Positions 21,278 through 35,352 of a stretch of DNA of 64,000 nt are shown piece after piece (position 1 is the stretch's first letter; each line of letters starts with the position of its first letter). The notes beneath the pieces are model-generated. The model was not told the origin of the DNA and searched no databases. It worked only from the letters and a program-made list of their open reading frames with translations. Source of the DNA: Phlegmacium glaucopus (lineage: Eukaryota > Basidiomycota > Agaricomycetes > Agaricales > Cortinariaceae); contig MU130361.1 of assembly GCA_015039465.1 (NCBI GenBank), positions 1 to 64,000 on the forward strand, in the 5' to 3' direction. Made by a program: the position numbers and the translations under genes.

Positions 21278-22307
21278 TCCGAAGCTCCCAGGGGATGGTT
21301 AACAGAAAGGACTTGACAAATAACTTCATAAGTACCATGTCTTTATGGCCCCTGTGACCATCTTATCGGACCATAGATAAACACCAGGAACCCGACGAAG
21401 ATAAGTTTTACAAAATGAGAGTATGTATCCCACAGCATGTCCCAGGTAAGCATTTCACATACTCCACCTAAGATATGCAAAGCCGGTTAGGAGGTAACAT
21501 GCACTGATAACAGATCTGACCGACACAAGACGACATATGTATAGCCGATTTCGGCTCCTATTTTCCATGAACATGTGAAGATGGCGAGAAGCCGTGTACA
21601 GTACTTGTCGAATGCATGGCACACGCTCGTGAGCGTGAGCGTGCATAGGAGTGCATTTCAAATTCTCTCAGCGGATGCTGACCTTCGGAGATCACCGAGG
21701 CTCGTCGCTCGTCGAATAAACAGTAGTAGGGACGTTCAAAGCTGAACGCAGCTCGCATTCGCATCTCGCATCTCGCAGCAGCACGTGCATCTGTGACCTT
21801 ATATAATATTGCTAATGCCGAAATAAACCTGTTGCCGACATCACGGAGATATCTCCGAGCTCCAAATAGTTGATAAGATAACTGTTTGATAACTGCCAGC
21901 TATTCTAAAGCCATCGGGTGCCATTTCAGCCTTTTATCGTGCTAGATAAGTTGTATTTTGGCAGAATTATGCAGAATCAGTACATTTTGCCTCAACTACT
22001 GTCGAAGAGGCAATTTTTACAATCTAATCTCATTTAGTATCAACCACGTAAGCAAGTTCAAAAAATATTTTGATAGTGACACGGCGTGTGGTGTTTTGTG
22101 ACCAATGACAAACCCTCACGTGCTACTGCGAGATGCGAGCTGCGAATGCGAGCTGCGTTCAGCTTTGAACGTCCCTAGTGTTATTGAGTTAGAATTTTTG
22201 TAACACCACTGTGCTGGGAGTCCCAAGGGGAGTTTACTATATTGACATAAGCATACATACATGTAGATCTGATACTAGTATCGCGTGACCAAACTACTTT
22301 CACGATC
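21278..22307. other. Divergent intergenic region with a MITE
   Basis: Promoter space between the permease and the aminopeptidase gene. Besides the MITE at 21729-22175 it holds a local inverted motif CACGCTCGTGAGCGTGAGCGTG (near 21622). No gene is seen. Confidence 0.55.
21729..22175. mobile_element. MITE with ~60-bp terminal inverted repeats and TA target site
   Basis: Ends are GGGACGTTCAAAGCTGAACG and its complement, flanked by TA on both sides (21727-21728 and 22176-22177), as for Tc1/mariner-type non-autonomous elements. Inner arms repeat GCGAGATGCGAGCTGCGAAT-like words and finish at CACGTG on both sides. No coding capacity in 447 bp. Confidence 0.75.
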
Positions 22308-25056
22308 ATGGCAGACCCCACCACCCAATCCAACTATCTAGATATATCAACGCAGCATGTAACCTTCAACTGGCATGTTGATTTTGAAGTCCAGGTTATT
22401 AGTGGGTCAGCAACGCACGATCTCACAGTAAAGAAAGATGGCGTCGAGGAAGTGATGTAACTCCAATTCTCTTCAGTTCAGCACGAGAAGGAACGCTCAC
22501 AATTTGAAAATTTTATAGCTTCGATACTGCCGATCTAGATATCAGTGCCGTCGAGGTCAATGGAACCTCCGTTCCCGTTAGTACCCTTGTATAATTATTC
22601 ATGGATGGGCAGCAATTAAATAATTTATCATCCCATCGCAGTACAATGTAAAACCGAAACACCCAGTCATGGGATCGGCCCTTCATATACCACTCCCGAA
22701 AGACTTGAAAGCAGGTTCTTCCGTATCTACAAAGATCGCATATAAAACGACCGCTGAATGCACCGCACTTCAATGGCTGGACAAAGAGTATGTAATAAAC
22801 CTTTTGCCGAATCTATTACAGTGCGATTTGAGGAGCTGTGATTGAACGGGACTCTCCAACAGTCAGACTCAAGGCAAACAATTCCCATACCTTTTCAGTC
22901 AATGTCAACCCATCTATGCCCGTGGACTTGCCCCTTTACAAGGTCAAATCTCATCTATCAAATTTTCATTTATGTTATCCATCCTCATCTTTCACTCTTC
23001 TAGATACTTCTTCAGCCAAAATTGTGCTCTAGTCTATCATGCTTACTGGTCCTTATCTCTTTGCTAACCCACATTCCTTTAAGAAATACTCCGCATTCGT
23101 CACTTCAACCCTTCCCGTTTTGCTCTCCGCAAGGCGGGTATCGCCTCCCTCAGACGGACCCCCTCACGATGGCAAAGTGATCGGCAAAGATCTCGTAACT
23201 TACTCTTACATTCAGGTATGCGTGTTACACTCCATCATATACACATTTTAAACAACGAGCTAGCCCGTCCCAACCGCTTCTTATATATTAGCCATCGCAG
23301 TGGGAAACGTCCGTTACCGACCATTCCCTAAATACGAAGACAGGCAATGGACCAGCGGTGTCTGGGCTGAACCTGAGCTAATCGATCAAGCGTATTGGGA
23401 ATTCAGTGAGGATACCACTAGGTATTATAATACGTTCCTCCACCACACATATTACAATCAAGTTACTTTTCTTACTAGATTCCTTGCTGCAGAGGAAGAC
23501 CTTGTGACCCCCTATAAATACGGAGTATACGACCTGCTCGTACTTCCGCCTTCATTCCCTTACGGAGGCATGGTGAGTTTCGTATAAAAAATCATGATAC
23601 GGCGAAAGTAGTTCAACGCACCTCTTAAAGGAAAACGCATGCTTGTCATTCCTCACACCTAGTAAGTCAAAGTAGCGAACTGAGTAAAAAATTCATCATC
23701 AACATCACTCCAGCATTGTTAACGGGTGATAGATCTCTGGTAGATGTAGTCGTCCATGAATTAACTCATTCGTGGTTTGGAAACGGTGTCACGTAAAGTC
23801 TATTTCCCCATCTTCAAAAAAAAAAAACCTTAATCAAAACCCATCCACCCATCTTACATTTTCTTCAGTCAAGCCAACGCATCCCACTTCTGGCTCAATG
23901 AAGGATGGACAACCTACATCGAGCGCGTGCTCCAACAAGTCCTACACTCACCCGCAGAACGAGGCTTTGCATACGTTATAGGTTCAACAGCTCTCATCGA
24001 TTCATTGAAGGGATACGAAGATAGACCAAAATATCAACGTCTTGTTATCAGTTTCGAGAAAGGCGAGGATCCGGATGATGCGTTCAGCAGTATTCCTTAT
24101 GAAAAAGGCGGCAACTTCATACTTCATCTGGGTGAGCGACTGAATCTCCATTATTATATTCTCAATTTTTAAATAAGCATATACATTTTTTAGAACAGGT
24201 TCTAGGAGGCCTTGATGTTTTCCTTCCCTATGTCAAAGATTACGTAGAAACTTTCATCGGCAAGAGCATTACGACTGAACAGTGGAAAGAACATCTCTAC
24301 GCCTATTTCGCAAAACACGGAGGTCCAGAAAAGATCAAAGCTCTCGACGGCGTTGACTGGGATGTCAGTACCTTATCATCTTCCATTCTATCTAGTTAAA
24401 ATTCTGAAAACAGGGCTGGTTTTATGGCGAAGGCCTTGAACTCCCCGTCAAAATGGAGTACGATCTTACCTTGGCGCAGAAAGCATACGCCCTAGCAGAA
24501 AAGTGGGACTCCGCTCGCAAAACCGAAGCATCAAAGCTTGATTTCAAAGAATCCGATTTAAAAGATTTCAGTTCCAACCAAACAGGTTTACAAAAGTCTC
24601 AAATTTCTCATTAACACCGTAACTCACGTTTACTTTCTGTAGTGGTGTTTTTAGAACGACTTCAATCATACCCTCCTCTCCCCTCCCACCTGGTCATACT
24701 TCTCGGAGACCTATACAAACTCAACAAAACCTTGAATACCGAAATCCGACTCCGGTTCTACAGAGTGGCACTCTCCGATCCGTCCTCCACCGCAGCGAAA
24801 ACAATCGCCATAGATGCTGTTAAATGGGTCATTGGGGATGATGAAACGGGAGTCGTTAAAGGTCGCATGAAGTTCTGTAGACCGGTTTTTCGAGATGTGT
24901 GGCAAGTGGATAAGGATTTGGCTGTTAGGAATTGGGAGAAAGCCAAGACGTATTTCCATCCTATTGCTAGGAAGTTGATTGAAAAGGTAAATCTAGTTGG
25001 AATGTTATTATGATGGATGCTCAATCTTTGTTTAGGATATTGGGATCACGGAATAG
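22308..25056 (+). CDS. Leukotriene A4 hydrolase-type M1 aminopeptidase
   Basis: Spliced gene of about 620 residues. The N-terminal beta domain carries [14 protein letters not shown] then [18 protein letters not shown], the conserved LTA4H block. The peptidase core has the exopeptidase motif FPYGGMEN, split by an intron after GGM, and the zinc site [10 protein letters not shown]...[10 protein letters not shown] (HExxH and the third ligand Glu 18 residues on). The C-terminal helical domain contains [15 protein letters not shown] and [10 protein letters not shown]. Family members are cytosolic zinc aminopeptidases, some with epoxide hydrolase activity; the yeast counterpart is Lap2. All catalytic residues are present. 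At 22900-23220 the coding sequence depends on two unusual intron choices, judged from conserved spacing. The last exon encodes only six residues. Confidence 0.9.
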
Positions 25057-25112
25057 AAGTAAAATGAAAGCTGATATGTATATATGGAGTACTACGTAGT
25101 CCGTGAACTATA

Positions 25113-26417
25113 TCACTTGAACCCACCCCAAATATCTCCAAATTCGTCATCCTTCTTTTGTGCCGCCGGCGTGGTACTAAAGAGATCCGGCACAGCTGGT
25201 GTAGGGGTAGCAGTGAAATTCCAATCTGCAGTCGAATTGAAAGGATTAGATTGCTGCTGAGGAGCTGGGCTACCCCAAACGTTAGCTTGAGCGGGTATGA
25301 CGGGGGCTGACCATCCAGATGCAGCACCCCACATGGCAGTTCCATTCATACCCATCATGCCTGTAGGTTGGTGCTGTTGCTGCTGTTGAGGCAGCGCAGC
25401 ACCTCCCCAATACGCAGTTTGATTACCAATTTGAGGGAACTGACCCGACAAATGCGCCGGAGCAGGCGGAGGAGCGGAGAAAAGCGACAAAATGTTCTGT
25501 TTCACATCCTTTTTCTGTTCCGGTGCCGGAGTATTGTTCACGGGAACTGCAGGTGCATGAAAGTCCAAAGAAAATAAATCGTTGGCTGGACTTGGTTGGA
25601 CTTGAGGTGGAGCAGGGGCTGGTGGTTGTACAGCGGGTGAATTAGGGGTAGCAGCAGATCGGTTGGTATAGTTTGATGAGAGGAGTTGATGAGCTTGGGG
25701 TTGGCGAGTGGTGATGGGAGTGGAGATACTGGTAGATTGTGTATGTGTTGGTCGAGGTGGGGGTGACGCTTGTTGTTGAGGAGGTGGTGCGGATGGAGCA
25801 CCGTTATCGAGAAGAAAAGGATCGACGGGTGGTGGACCATCCAAAGCCCATCTACGTGATTCATATTTTGATCGGATAAACGATTCCATTTTACTGTATT
25901 AAAAGTCATATAGCTATGAATAGTAAGAGACGGGCGATAAGCGTACTGTTCAGGAGGAACGTGGCCTGGTTTGAGATGGGCTTCCCAATAGAGATTTGCG
26001 AGACGATTTCCCCATTTTTGGATGGACTAATTGAAGAATGAGCATTGAGGGAGCTAGGTACAGAAACCAAGATGGTATCGTACCGCCATCTGTTCTGGAG
26101 TCCAAACGTCCAAGTCTACCGACTTGACCTTGCTGATATGAGTCCCCATACCACGATGTATACCTGAACAACGGATACACAGGAAGACACCACTGGGATA
26201 GAGGGTGAGAAAATGGGTGAGGTAAGAAAGAAGAAATATACAGATTCCATGACGCCCATCGAGGATCTATGATTGTTGAATGAGATTGCAAGAAAGAAAG
26301 AAAGAAAGACTTACCATTTCGTTTACAGTCTGCACAAACTTTATTGTCTTGTTGTTTAACTAGTTCGCGTAGAGTCTTTGCGAATTTCTCAGTTGTAGCC
26401 TTGTCCTGCCTTGACAT
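25113..26417 (-). CDS. ArfGAP-domain protein (SMAP/Age2 type)
   Basis: About 400 residues. Starts [20 protein letters not shown]. The ArfGAP zinc finger is CADC...CIRC with the arginine finger in [20 protein letters not shown], followed by WTPEQM and [18 protein letters not shown]. The rest (from about residue 140) is Pro/Gln/Asn-rich and disordered, ending [11 protein letters not shown], a short acidic-aromatic motif like adaptor/clathrin-binding peptides. It should stimulate GTP hydrolysis on Arf and act in post-Golgi or endocytic vesicle traffic. Small introns split the zinc finger. Divergent from the Bni4-like gene over 155 bp. Confidence 0.9.
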
Positions 26418-26572
26418 GGTTTAAAGAGTATGTAGTTAGATTAGTCATCAGCCTGTTACCTGTGACTATCGGATTCCTGTCCAACGTTGAGCTCCTCGTC
26501 GCCCCTTGTATTTATGTTCTGCTCTGACATAAATTACAGGACGGCTTTGGTTCTGATTCTTTAAACCAGTCC

Positions 26573-29500
26573 ATGGCCGTTCTGGCATCTCCTGACTGGC
26601 AATATCCAATGGACACCCGTTCTTCTCCTTCAAATGACTCTCAGCAACAACAACAACAACAACAGCAGCAGCAGCAGCAGCAGCAACAACATATCTTGCA
26701 CCAACAACAAATGCTTCTCGCTCAGCAGCAGCAGGCCTCCTATACTTACCCGGTACAGCAGCAGCCTCAAGGAAGTTGGACCCCATCCATTGCCGCAACG
26801 CCCTTTTACCCTTCTTTTTACCAAAATCATCAGCAACAACAACAATCACCACAGCCATATCCTCCTCAGATGCAGCAACAGCCTTTCTTTGATCCGACAA
26901 ATGCTCAACTCGCAGCTCAATGGGCTTATCAACAAATGATGTTCAACGCTCAGCACGGCTTCCCCACAATCCCTCCGCAGCAGCAGCAGCAGCAGCAACA
27001 TCATTCTTCTTCTCAGCGCTCTTCGAATTCACCAGGCGCTCCGGATTATTTTGCCCAATCCCCGATATCACCCGTTTTCAATCCTTTCCCTAGTGGCACT
27101 CCACCTCCTCATACCATCAGAGGTAGTGGTGACCAACAAAATCAGAATTCGCAATATCCTGGTTTTCATCCTTACAGGCGTCCAACTAGACAACAGCAAC
27201 AGCAACAACAGCCTATTTCTCCCTCCGATCTAGCCGATTGGCGTTCCGCTGTCCCCCATCCTCCTTACGGTCGCCCAGATGCTTCAGGCTCAACCTCTTC
27301 AGTCAACTCTTCATCCAGTCAACGTCAACGTACAAATAGTAATCAAAGTGCTCATAGCAGCGCTCATAATGTACCTTCTTCAAATTCTAGTCCTCGTGGC
27401 TCAACCAGAAACACTCCTTCACCTGCTGCTTCATCGTCGGGTTCATCGGCTAACCAATCCTCACTTCGTACACCCCATAACAGAAGTTCTTCATCCTCTT
27501 CAAGTTCAACAGCTACGTCTGTACGTCCTTCCGGCCTGACGGTTACCCCCGCAGCTGCCACAGCATCCACCTCCACGTCCACTTCGACGACGACATCCAC
27601 TGCTACTCCGAGACTGACACGTCCTTCGCCCCTTTCCCAAGGCAATTTCACCGCTTCAGAAAAGCGCATGTCAAAGGATGACATTGATTTAGGTGCCATG
27701 CATGAAGCAACCCCGACAGCTACCATGATAAGGAGCGGAGGTCTAAAGGGTCGTCTACGAAGAGCCCTTTCCTTCAACGTCAACCAAACGTTGAAAGAAG
27801 ATGAACAAACTGCTGACGAAGACGACGATGAATCCATTAAAGCATCTGCTATGAACGGTGCCAGCTCAAGCAAACTCAAAGCCAAAGCAGGCATCTCACC
27901 CAGCAAGGCGAACTCGACCAAAACCGATGAAATCCTCAGTCCAATTATCGGCGACGACAGTGCTTCATCCACAGCAACGATGCAAACAGCCAAGAAAAGA
28001 GGCCGAGCAGCCTCCCTCTTCAATTCACGACTAAATGCAAGCACAGATAACATCTCTCTCTCCTCCACCGTTAGCAGCGCCAGCGTTATGATTCGGAAAC
28101 TTGGCGCAATGGGTAAACTCGCCAGGCGTAACTCACTGGCTGGTATCACTTCCTTGTTCAAAGACAAGGATAAGGATAAGGACAAAGATGGTGATAAGGA
28201 TAAAAAGGGAAAGAAAAAGGATAAGAAGGGACCGTTTAGTTCTAAAGGTGAAGCGAGTGAAGCTAGTGTTTCTCATGTTACAGCAGAGCTGGATAGAATG
28301 GGTAGTGGTAGCGATTGGAGTGTGGATGCCGATATGAATGGGTTGAGCCCAGCAGCCAAGTTGGCCAGGCATCACACGTTGAAGAGTAATGCTGAAGCTG
28401 CTGCAAAAGCCAAGGCAAACCAAGAAGCGGCGGCTGCAGCTGCAGCAACGGCCGAAGCTAGCATGAAAGTCAACGGCGTCAATGGATCAGCAGGGGTGCC
28501 TACATGGGAAAGAAACACGGCTACAAGACAAGGGTCCTTATCGCCTGTCAAAGGCAGCGGTGGAATGAGGATCAACGAAGACGGAACTCGGACATTTATC
28601 GAGGAAGATGACGAAGAAAGTGATGACGGTCATTATCGTGGACAATCACAACTACAGTCTGGTAACCAGAGTTTCCCTCACCCAGATGGATGGGACGATG
28701 ACGACGATTGGGATCTTGACGTGGAAGGGGATGGGGATGAGGATGTCACGATCAGAGTCGGTATGGATCAGAAGGCTATCATTTCCGAAGACGACAAGTA
28801 CGAGTATGGCAAGTTCCAGCAACCATCGGATGTGGAGCCTTGGGCTATAGATGTGAGGCGGAGTGCGGAGAGAACTAGAAAACCTGCCAAGGGTATTCTC
28901 AAGCGTATGTTTCATCATCCACTCTTTTGTTTACAGGAAGCTAATCTTTTTGTAGATGCTGATAGTTACGATCAACAAGTATATCTCGCGGACCACCAAA
29001 ATCCTAATCAACGTGCACGTTCAAACTCCTACAATTCTCCTGCGAGTCAGTCAGAATTAGGTCCTCTAGCACGAATACCTTCACCTGACCCAGACCATAT
29101 CGACGGACTTCGACATGGATCTCATTCATCATCAAATGGGACAACAGATACATTAGCGCCTCTATTACCACCATTGTCTTTCGAATCATCTGCTTCCCCT
29201 CTGTCAAACACATTCAGCACATCAAAAGACCTCCCTGCCACACCTTCCCCTTCCAGCTCAACCACCCACCATACCCCCGCACCAGCACCAGCACTTACAT
29301 CCGATCGCAGCTCTGCCATCTTCCAGCACCCCAACTTCAACTCTTCAGCACCCACCTTATCCACCATAGGCCAACCGCCACCTGGCAGTAAACCACCGCT
29401 GGCTCATAGATCAGCTACGACGCCAAGTAAAAGATTGGTATTCGCTAGCAATTTGTCGGTGTATGATACTTTCTCTGCTTCGGTGTATGATAGGAGAAGT

Positions 29501-29623
29501 GAGCCTGCGACATGGAGTAGGCTGACCCCTGCGCTTGCGCAGAGGATAAAAGAGGAACTTAATTCCTATAAAATGGAGGAGATGGAAGTGCATGCCGCTA
29601 GTCGGATTCAGTCAGTTGTTTGA
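26573..29623 (+). CDS. Bni4-like septum/bud-neck scaffold protein
   Basis: About 1000 residues, mostly low-complexity: a glutamine run near residues 25-38 and more Q tracts up to 220, then Ser/Thr-rich and acidic segments and a Lys/Asp run (DKDKDKDKDGDKDKKGKKK) near 530. The recognisable parts are at the C-terminus: RTRKPAKGILK, the block RLVFASNLSVYDTFSASVYD, and SRLTPALAQRIKEELNSYKM plus EEMEVHAASRIQS. These resemble the C-terminal domain of fungal Bni4, which recruits protein phosphatase 1 and chitin synthase to the division site. KRLVFAS overlaps where a PP1-docking motif would sit but is not a strict RVxF. A 51-nt in-frame intron is likely at 28905-28955. CAG/CAA tracts may vary in length between strains. 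Confidence 0.7.
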   Translation: MAVLASPDWQYPMDTRSSPSNDSQQQQQQQQQQQQQQQQHILHQQQMLLAQQQQASYTYPVQQQPQGSWTPSIAATPFYPSFYQNHQQQQQSPQPYPPQMQQQPFFDPTNAQLAAQWAYQQMMFNAQHGFPTIPPQQQQQQQHHSSSQRSSNSPGAPDYFAQSPISPVFNPFPSGTPPPHTIRGSGDQQNQNSQYPGFHPYRRPTRQQQQQQQPISPSDLADWRSAVPHPPYGRPDASGSTSSVNSSSSQRQRTNSNQSAHSSAHNVPSSNSSPRGSTRNTPSPAASSSGSSANQSSLRTPHNRSSSSSSSSTATSVRPSGLTVTPAAATASTSTSTSTTTSTATPRLTRPSPLSQGNFTASEKRMSKDDIDLGAMHEATPTATMIRSGGLKGRLRRALSFNVNQTLKEDEQTADEDDDESIKASAMNGASSSKLKAKAGISPSKANSTKTDEILSPIIGDDSASSTATMQTAKKRGRAASLFNSRLNASTDNISLSSTVSSASVMIRKLGAMGKLARRNSLAGITSLFKDKDKDKDKDGDKDKKGKKKDKKGPFSSKGEASEASVSHVTAELDRMGSGSDWSVDADMNGLSPAAKLARHHTLKSNAEAAAKAKANQEAAAAAAATAEASMKVNGVNGSAGVPTWERNTATRQGSLSPVKGSGGMRINEDGTRTFIEEDDEESDDGHYRGQSQLQSGNQSFPHPDGWDDDDDWDLDVEGDGDEDVTIRVGMDQKAIISEDDKYEYGKFQQPSDVEPWAIDVRRSAERTRKPAKGILKRMFHHPLFCLQEANLFVDADSYDQQVYLADHQNPNQRARSNSYNSPASQSELGPLARIPSPDPDHIDGLRHGSHSSSNGTTDTLAPLLPPLSFESSASPLSNTFSTSKDLPATPSPSSSTTHHTPAPAPALTSDRSSAIFQHPNFNSSAPTLSTIGQPPPGSKPPLAHRSATTPSKRLVFASNLSVYDTFSASVYDRRSEPATWSRLTPALAQRIKEELNSYKMEEMEVHAASRIQSVV

Positions 29624-30635
29624 TCGTCCTTCATACATTATATCCATTACTGATCGATATCTATGTTTTGATAACAGCACTCAGTTCTTTGTTTGATTGG
29701 ACTGTCAACACTCCAATAATACCTTGACGATATCTTTCTTTCTTCGCTTTCTTTTTCTTTTTCTTTCCCTCCTCTTTTTTTTGGATCTACCATCTATCGA
29801 ACCTCACTCATGACCCCTCACGCCGGTCCCGTGGTCCGATCTAACATTGACGTTCGCTCGTCCTTTCTCGTTGTTTGTCCCCCCGTCTGTTCTCTAACTC
29901 TGGAAGTGGAGCATTTTTATCCTCATATCACAAATCCCTCCCTTCCCCGTAACGAACCAACCAAACATCCCCTGCAATGAGTTTTATTATTCTCTATACC
30001 CGCACAGCACAATCATTTTAAATCAATTAACAGACAAACCCTCTTTCTTTTTTTTTGTGGCGGTTGGCTTTTTTTTTCTTTCCTTTACATTTTGGCAAGT
30101 ACGCTGTTTGAGTTTAAAAAGAACTCTTAGCAATTGTTGTCGTTAACTACTTCCGCCTTTTTTTTGTCGCTTGTTTTTACCCCCGCCCACTGCTATACGC
30201 CCCTCACTGGCTATTCCCATCATCGTCATCGTCATCACACACATACTGTTCACTTATTCCTTTTCTCCTTCCTCTCTCGACACATACTCTTTTTAATCCA
30301 CTCGTTGCTACAGCATCTCACAATTATTATGATTTTCTTTCCTGTCGCGCTCTCTCTACGACCTTTGAATCTGATTTTATAACAAGTTGGGACGGACATT
30401 TGCAGGACCCCAACCAAATTACACAATACTAAGCCCCTGTTTCTTCTTTCCATTGCTTGTGTGAGATGTTTTGGTAATTATCTGGAATCTCGTGTATTTT
30501 GAAAACATAGGTGGTGTACAGAACGTAAGAAGAACGATAGGAAAAAGAGAATATGTATATGTACAAATGCAATAGTTCTAATGGTCGTCAGATGAGCAAA
30601 TCCATACATACCACCTCTAGGGAACCCTCATACCT
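29624..30635. other. T-rich convergent intergenic region
   Basis: About 1 kb between convergent genes, strongly pyrimidine-rich on the plus strand with several T8-T9 runs. An 82-codon ORF (30134-30382) is a by-product of this composition. Probably long 3' UTRs. Confidence 0.5.
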
Positions 30636-31546
30636 CTACCAATCACTAGCCGCCTCATTCCAACCACCTTTATCTCTTATCCCAGAACTTCCCAACTTGG
30701 TCTTCGCCCTCGCTTTCCTACCTCCAAGTTCCTTGTACATCTCCCTCATCTCAACTTTACCAGGTTTGGCGGCTGCCTGCGCTTCTAACTTCCATTGTTC
30801 TTCTTTGAGCTCACGCGGAGTCTGATATCCAGATAATGAAGGTGATGCATAGCCGGACCCCCCACGGGAGAATGATGTAGATGTGGGTGAGCGGTCTGTT
30901 CTTGATTTAAGATAAACTTGGCGCTGAAAGACGGTATATGTTAGGTGGAAGTGTTTCGAGGGAAAAGAGTTTTGCGTTACTTGCCCAATTTTGTTTGGAC
31001 TCCCGTTTTGTCCATTTTCCGGGAGGTAAACTGTCATCATGAAAATGTTCCTTTCTATAATACTGGAACCATACTTTGAACCCAAACGTCAGTCCAAACA
31101 AGGGAAAGGAAAGGTAGGATGAAGATATACCATAATTCAAGGATTGACTCCTGGCCCATTTCTTTGACACCAGAGCGCACCTGGCTAAATCTCTGATAGG
31201 GAGTTTGGAGAATATACGTTGAGAGAGCTCAGTAGGGAAAGCCTTGAGAGGGTCATGAGAGATAGATGAAGATAGAAGCAATGGCCCTCTTATAGGCCGT
31301 GAAGCGTTTCCTATACCACGAACGGGTGAGGGTGGTCTTGTCCGTGCAGGTGTGCCAGGAAGAGATACCTTGCGATTAGAGATTGATTAGATTCACAAGG
31401 GATTAAATTAGGGGACTTACGACATTGACTATCTCATCGTCTGAATCATCGTTGTCTAAGTGGGCAGAGCGGGTGAGTCTGACGTTATTGAGTCTCCTGT
31501 CAATGTCCTCTGTCTTTGATCTCAAGACGTCCTGGAGGAGACTCAT
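30636..31546 (-). CDS. F-box protein
   Basis: About 240 residues in four exons. The N-terminus (MSLLQDVLRSKTEDIDRR) is followed by an acidic stretch and a PPSPVRG segment. The F-box lies around residues 80-120: DPLKAFPTELSQRIFSKLPI then RDLARCALVSKKWARSQSLN. After it come VWFQYYRKEHFHDDSLPPGK and KWTKRESKQNW, then a basic Ser/Gly-rich tail ending KGGWNEAASDW. The F-box would bind Skp1 and place the protein in an SCF ubiquitin ligase; the substrate-binding part has no WD40 or leucine-rich repeat. It starts only 46 bp after the DPM1 stop on the same strand. Confidence 0.75.
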
Positions 31547-31592
31547 GGTGGTATTAAGGAAAGGAGGTAACTCAATGCTGATCTCATGAAAT

Positions 31593-33702
<2,110 letters not shown>

Positions 33703-34593
33703 TCACGAACTTTCACCTGCGTGTTTCGGACCACTGCCAAAGCTTTCATACCGTGTATGAACCATCCAGTAAATTAGCACTATCATACAAATCAAGACAA
33801 TGGTAACCAGAGGATAAATGATTTTGGCGGGAAGTACCACACTTCCCGGGGTGTTAATAGCCAGACCATTTGCCAGAATGACGACACCACCTATCATCGC
33901 GAGCAACAAGAGGAATAGGCTAGTGACAACGAAACTGTCACTCCAACGAGGGGATTTCCAGCCCCACCTACGAGAGTCCCCTTGCTTCAAGTTCTCGGAT
34001 TTTACCGCGCCGAATATGGCTGCAACTATCCCTGTCGCCCCTGCGAAGAATAGGGAAATAATGGCGGTAACGGACCATATACAATCCAGCACAAATAATG
34101 TTTCGTTGCTCAAATTATTGGTACCCAATGAAGCAGCGTAGGTCATAAGGGAAATGGACAATGAACCGATTATGCCACCCTATCATCATAACATTACACG
34201 GTCAACATTCACATTACTGCTCACACCACAAAGGGCGAATACGCACAATGACTGACAACCCAGAATAAAGTTGGACCACGTCCTTTTGTCTCTGCTGTTT
34301 GTCTAACACATTAAGATTTAGTAGATGAGTTGTAAACGGTCAGTAGTTCTAGATCTGTCGCAAGCAATTTACCTTTGACGTCCCAATCCTGTTTTTTCTG
34401 TTCATGTTGTTCTTCCAGGGATTTGGCGATTTTCTTTAGCACATCCTCTGTGTATCAAGATTCGGTAAACGAGTTGAGAATTGTCAATACTTTTGTCTGG
34501 AAATTCACCTATGGTCTTCATAGTCTGCCTTTGATCATCCTGCTGGTTTTCCAGGAGAGTGGCAATTTTGTTTAAGAGGTCGGTCTCTGACAT
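33703..34593 (-). CDS. Small fungal membrane protein, function unknown
   Basis: Reconstructed from four exons, about 230 residues. The N-terminus has two short amphipathic repeats, MSETDLLNKIATLLENQQDD and EDVLKKIAKSLEEQHEQKK, likely a coiled coil. Four hydrophobic segments follow: GGIIGSLSISLMTYAASLG, CIWSVTAIISLFFAGATGIV, FVVTSLFLLLLAMIGGVVIL and YPLVTIVLICMIVLIYWMV. The C-terminus is short and polar. No known family is recognised; the layout resembles orphan four-helix proteins common in agaricomycetes. A CACTA element inserted 225 bp upstream of the start may affect its promoter. Confidence 0.65.
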
Positions 34594-34817
34594 ACTTGTA
34601 AACGCTGAGAGTTTGGAGGGAGTCGTACAAGTTTAAGTTCTTATAAGGCACAATGCATCCCCATTGCCTCAACGTTTCAGGGATCAGAAGCATTATTTAA
34701 TCTGAGCTGTCAGGCTGGTGACTGTGTGGTATGTTACTAGTCCTTTTTTTTGGTCATGGGTTTACCGTCGGCGACGGACTGGGCCATTCCACAGTATGGG
34801 TAAAATATAGCTCCTCT

Positions 34818-35352
34818 CACTGCTGCGGTGGGACTATTTTGTAGTTATCGAAAATCCGATTCAAATGTGCAAACTTTTGTAAAAATATTTTGTTTTTTAC
34901 AAAAGGAAGCCAAAATTTAACATTTTGTATTAAATAAAATTCATCCAAAATTGATAATCTACATCAGATTTTGATCAGTAACAAATGATAAATTTTCCAT
35001 TGTTTTTGTTTGGTCCAAAACATGCCATAAATTGAAAATTTTGATAAAGTTTTGATTGCTACAAAACAATACATTTTCGCAAGTCCAACATTACAATAAG
35101 ATTTAGAATTTAGGATAGATTTAGCAGCCGACAAAATGAAGAACAAAAGGCTAACTTTTGTTGCCCTGAAAACTGACCAATAAAAGGTTATAAAGCAAAT
35201 TTATATATTTTATAAAGAGATTTTGACAAAGACAAAAAGAAAAGTTTAGGTTAAATATTTTCGACTCCTTGCTAAAGATATCATTTTAGGCAATGCAAAA
35301 TCCATCGCACGCCGAGCGCCTGGGAAGTGACACGCTCACTAGACGATCATCG
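34818..35352 (+). repeat. Left terminal inverted repeat of the CACTA element
   Basis: About 535 bp, pairing with 47211-47754 in inverted orientation at very high identity. The right arm has about 10 extra bases near 47373-47382. AT-rich with repeated AAAATTTT/TTTGATCA-like words that could be subterminal transposase sites. Confidence 0.85.

Noticed and set aside
27364..28185. 273-codon minus ORF opposite the Bni4-like gene
   Set aside because: Antisense shadow of Ser/Thr-rich coding sequence, without motifs.
30134..30382. 82-codon ORF with a signal-peptide-like start
   Set aside because: It lies in a long pyrimidine-rich 3' region; Ser/Leu/Phe/His bias follows from T/C richness.
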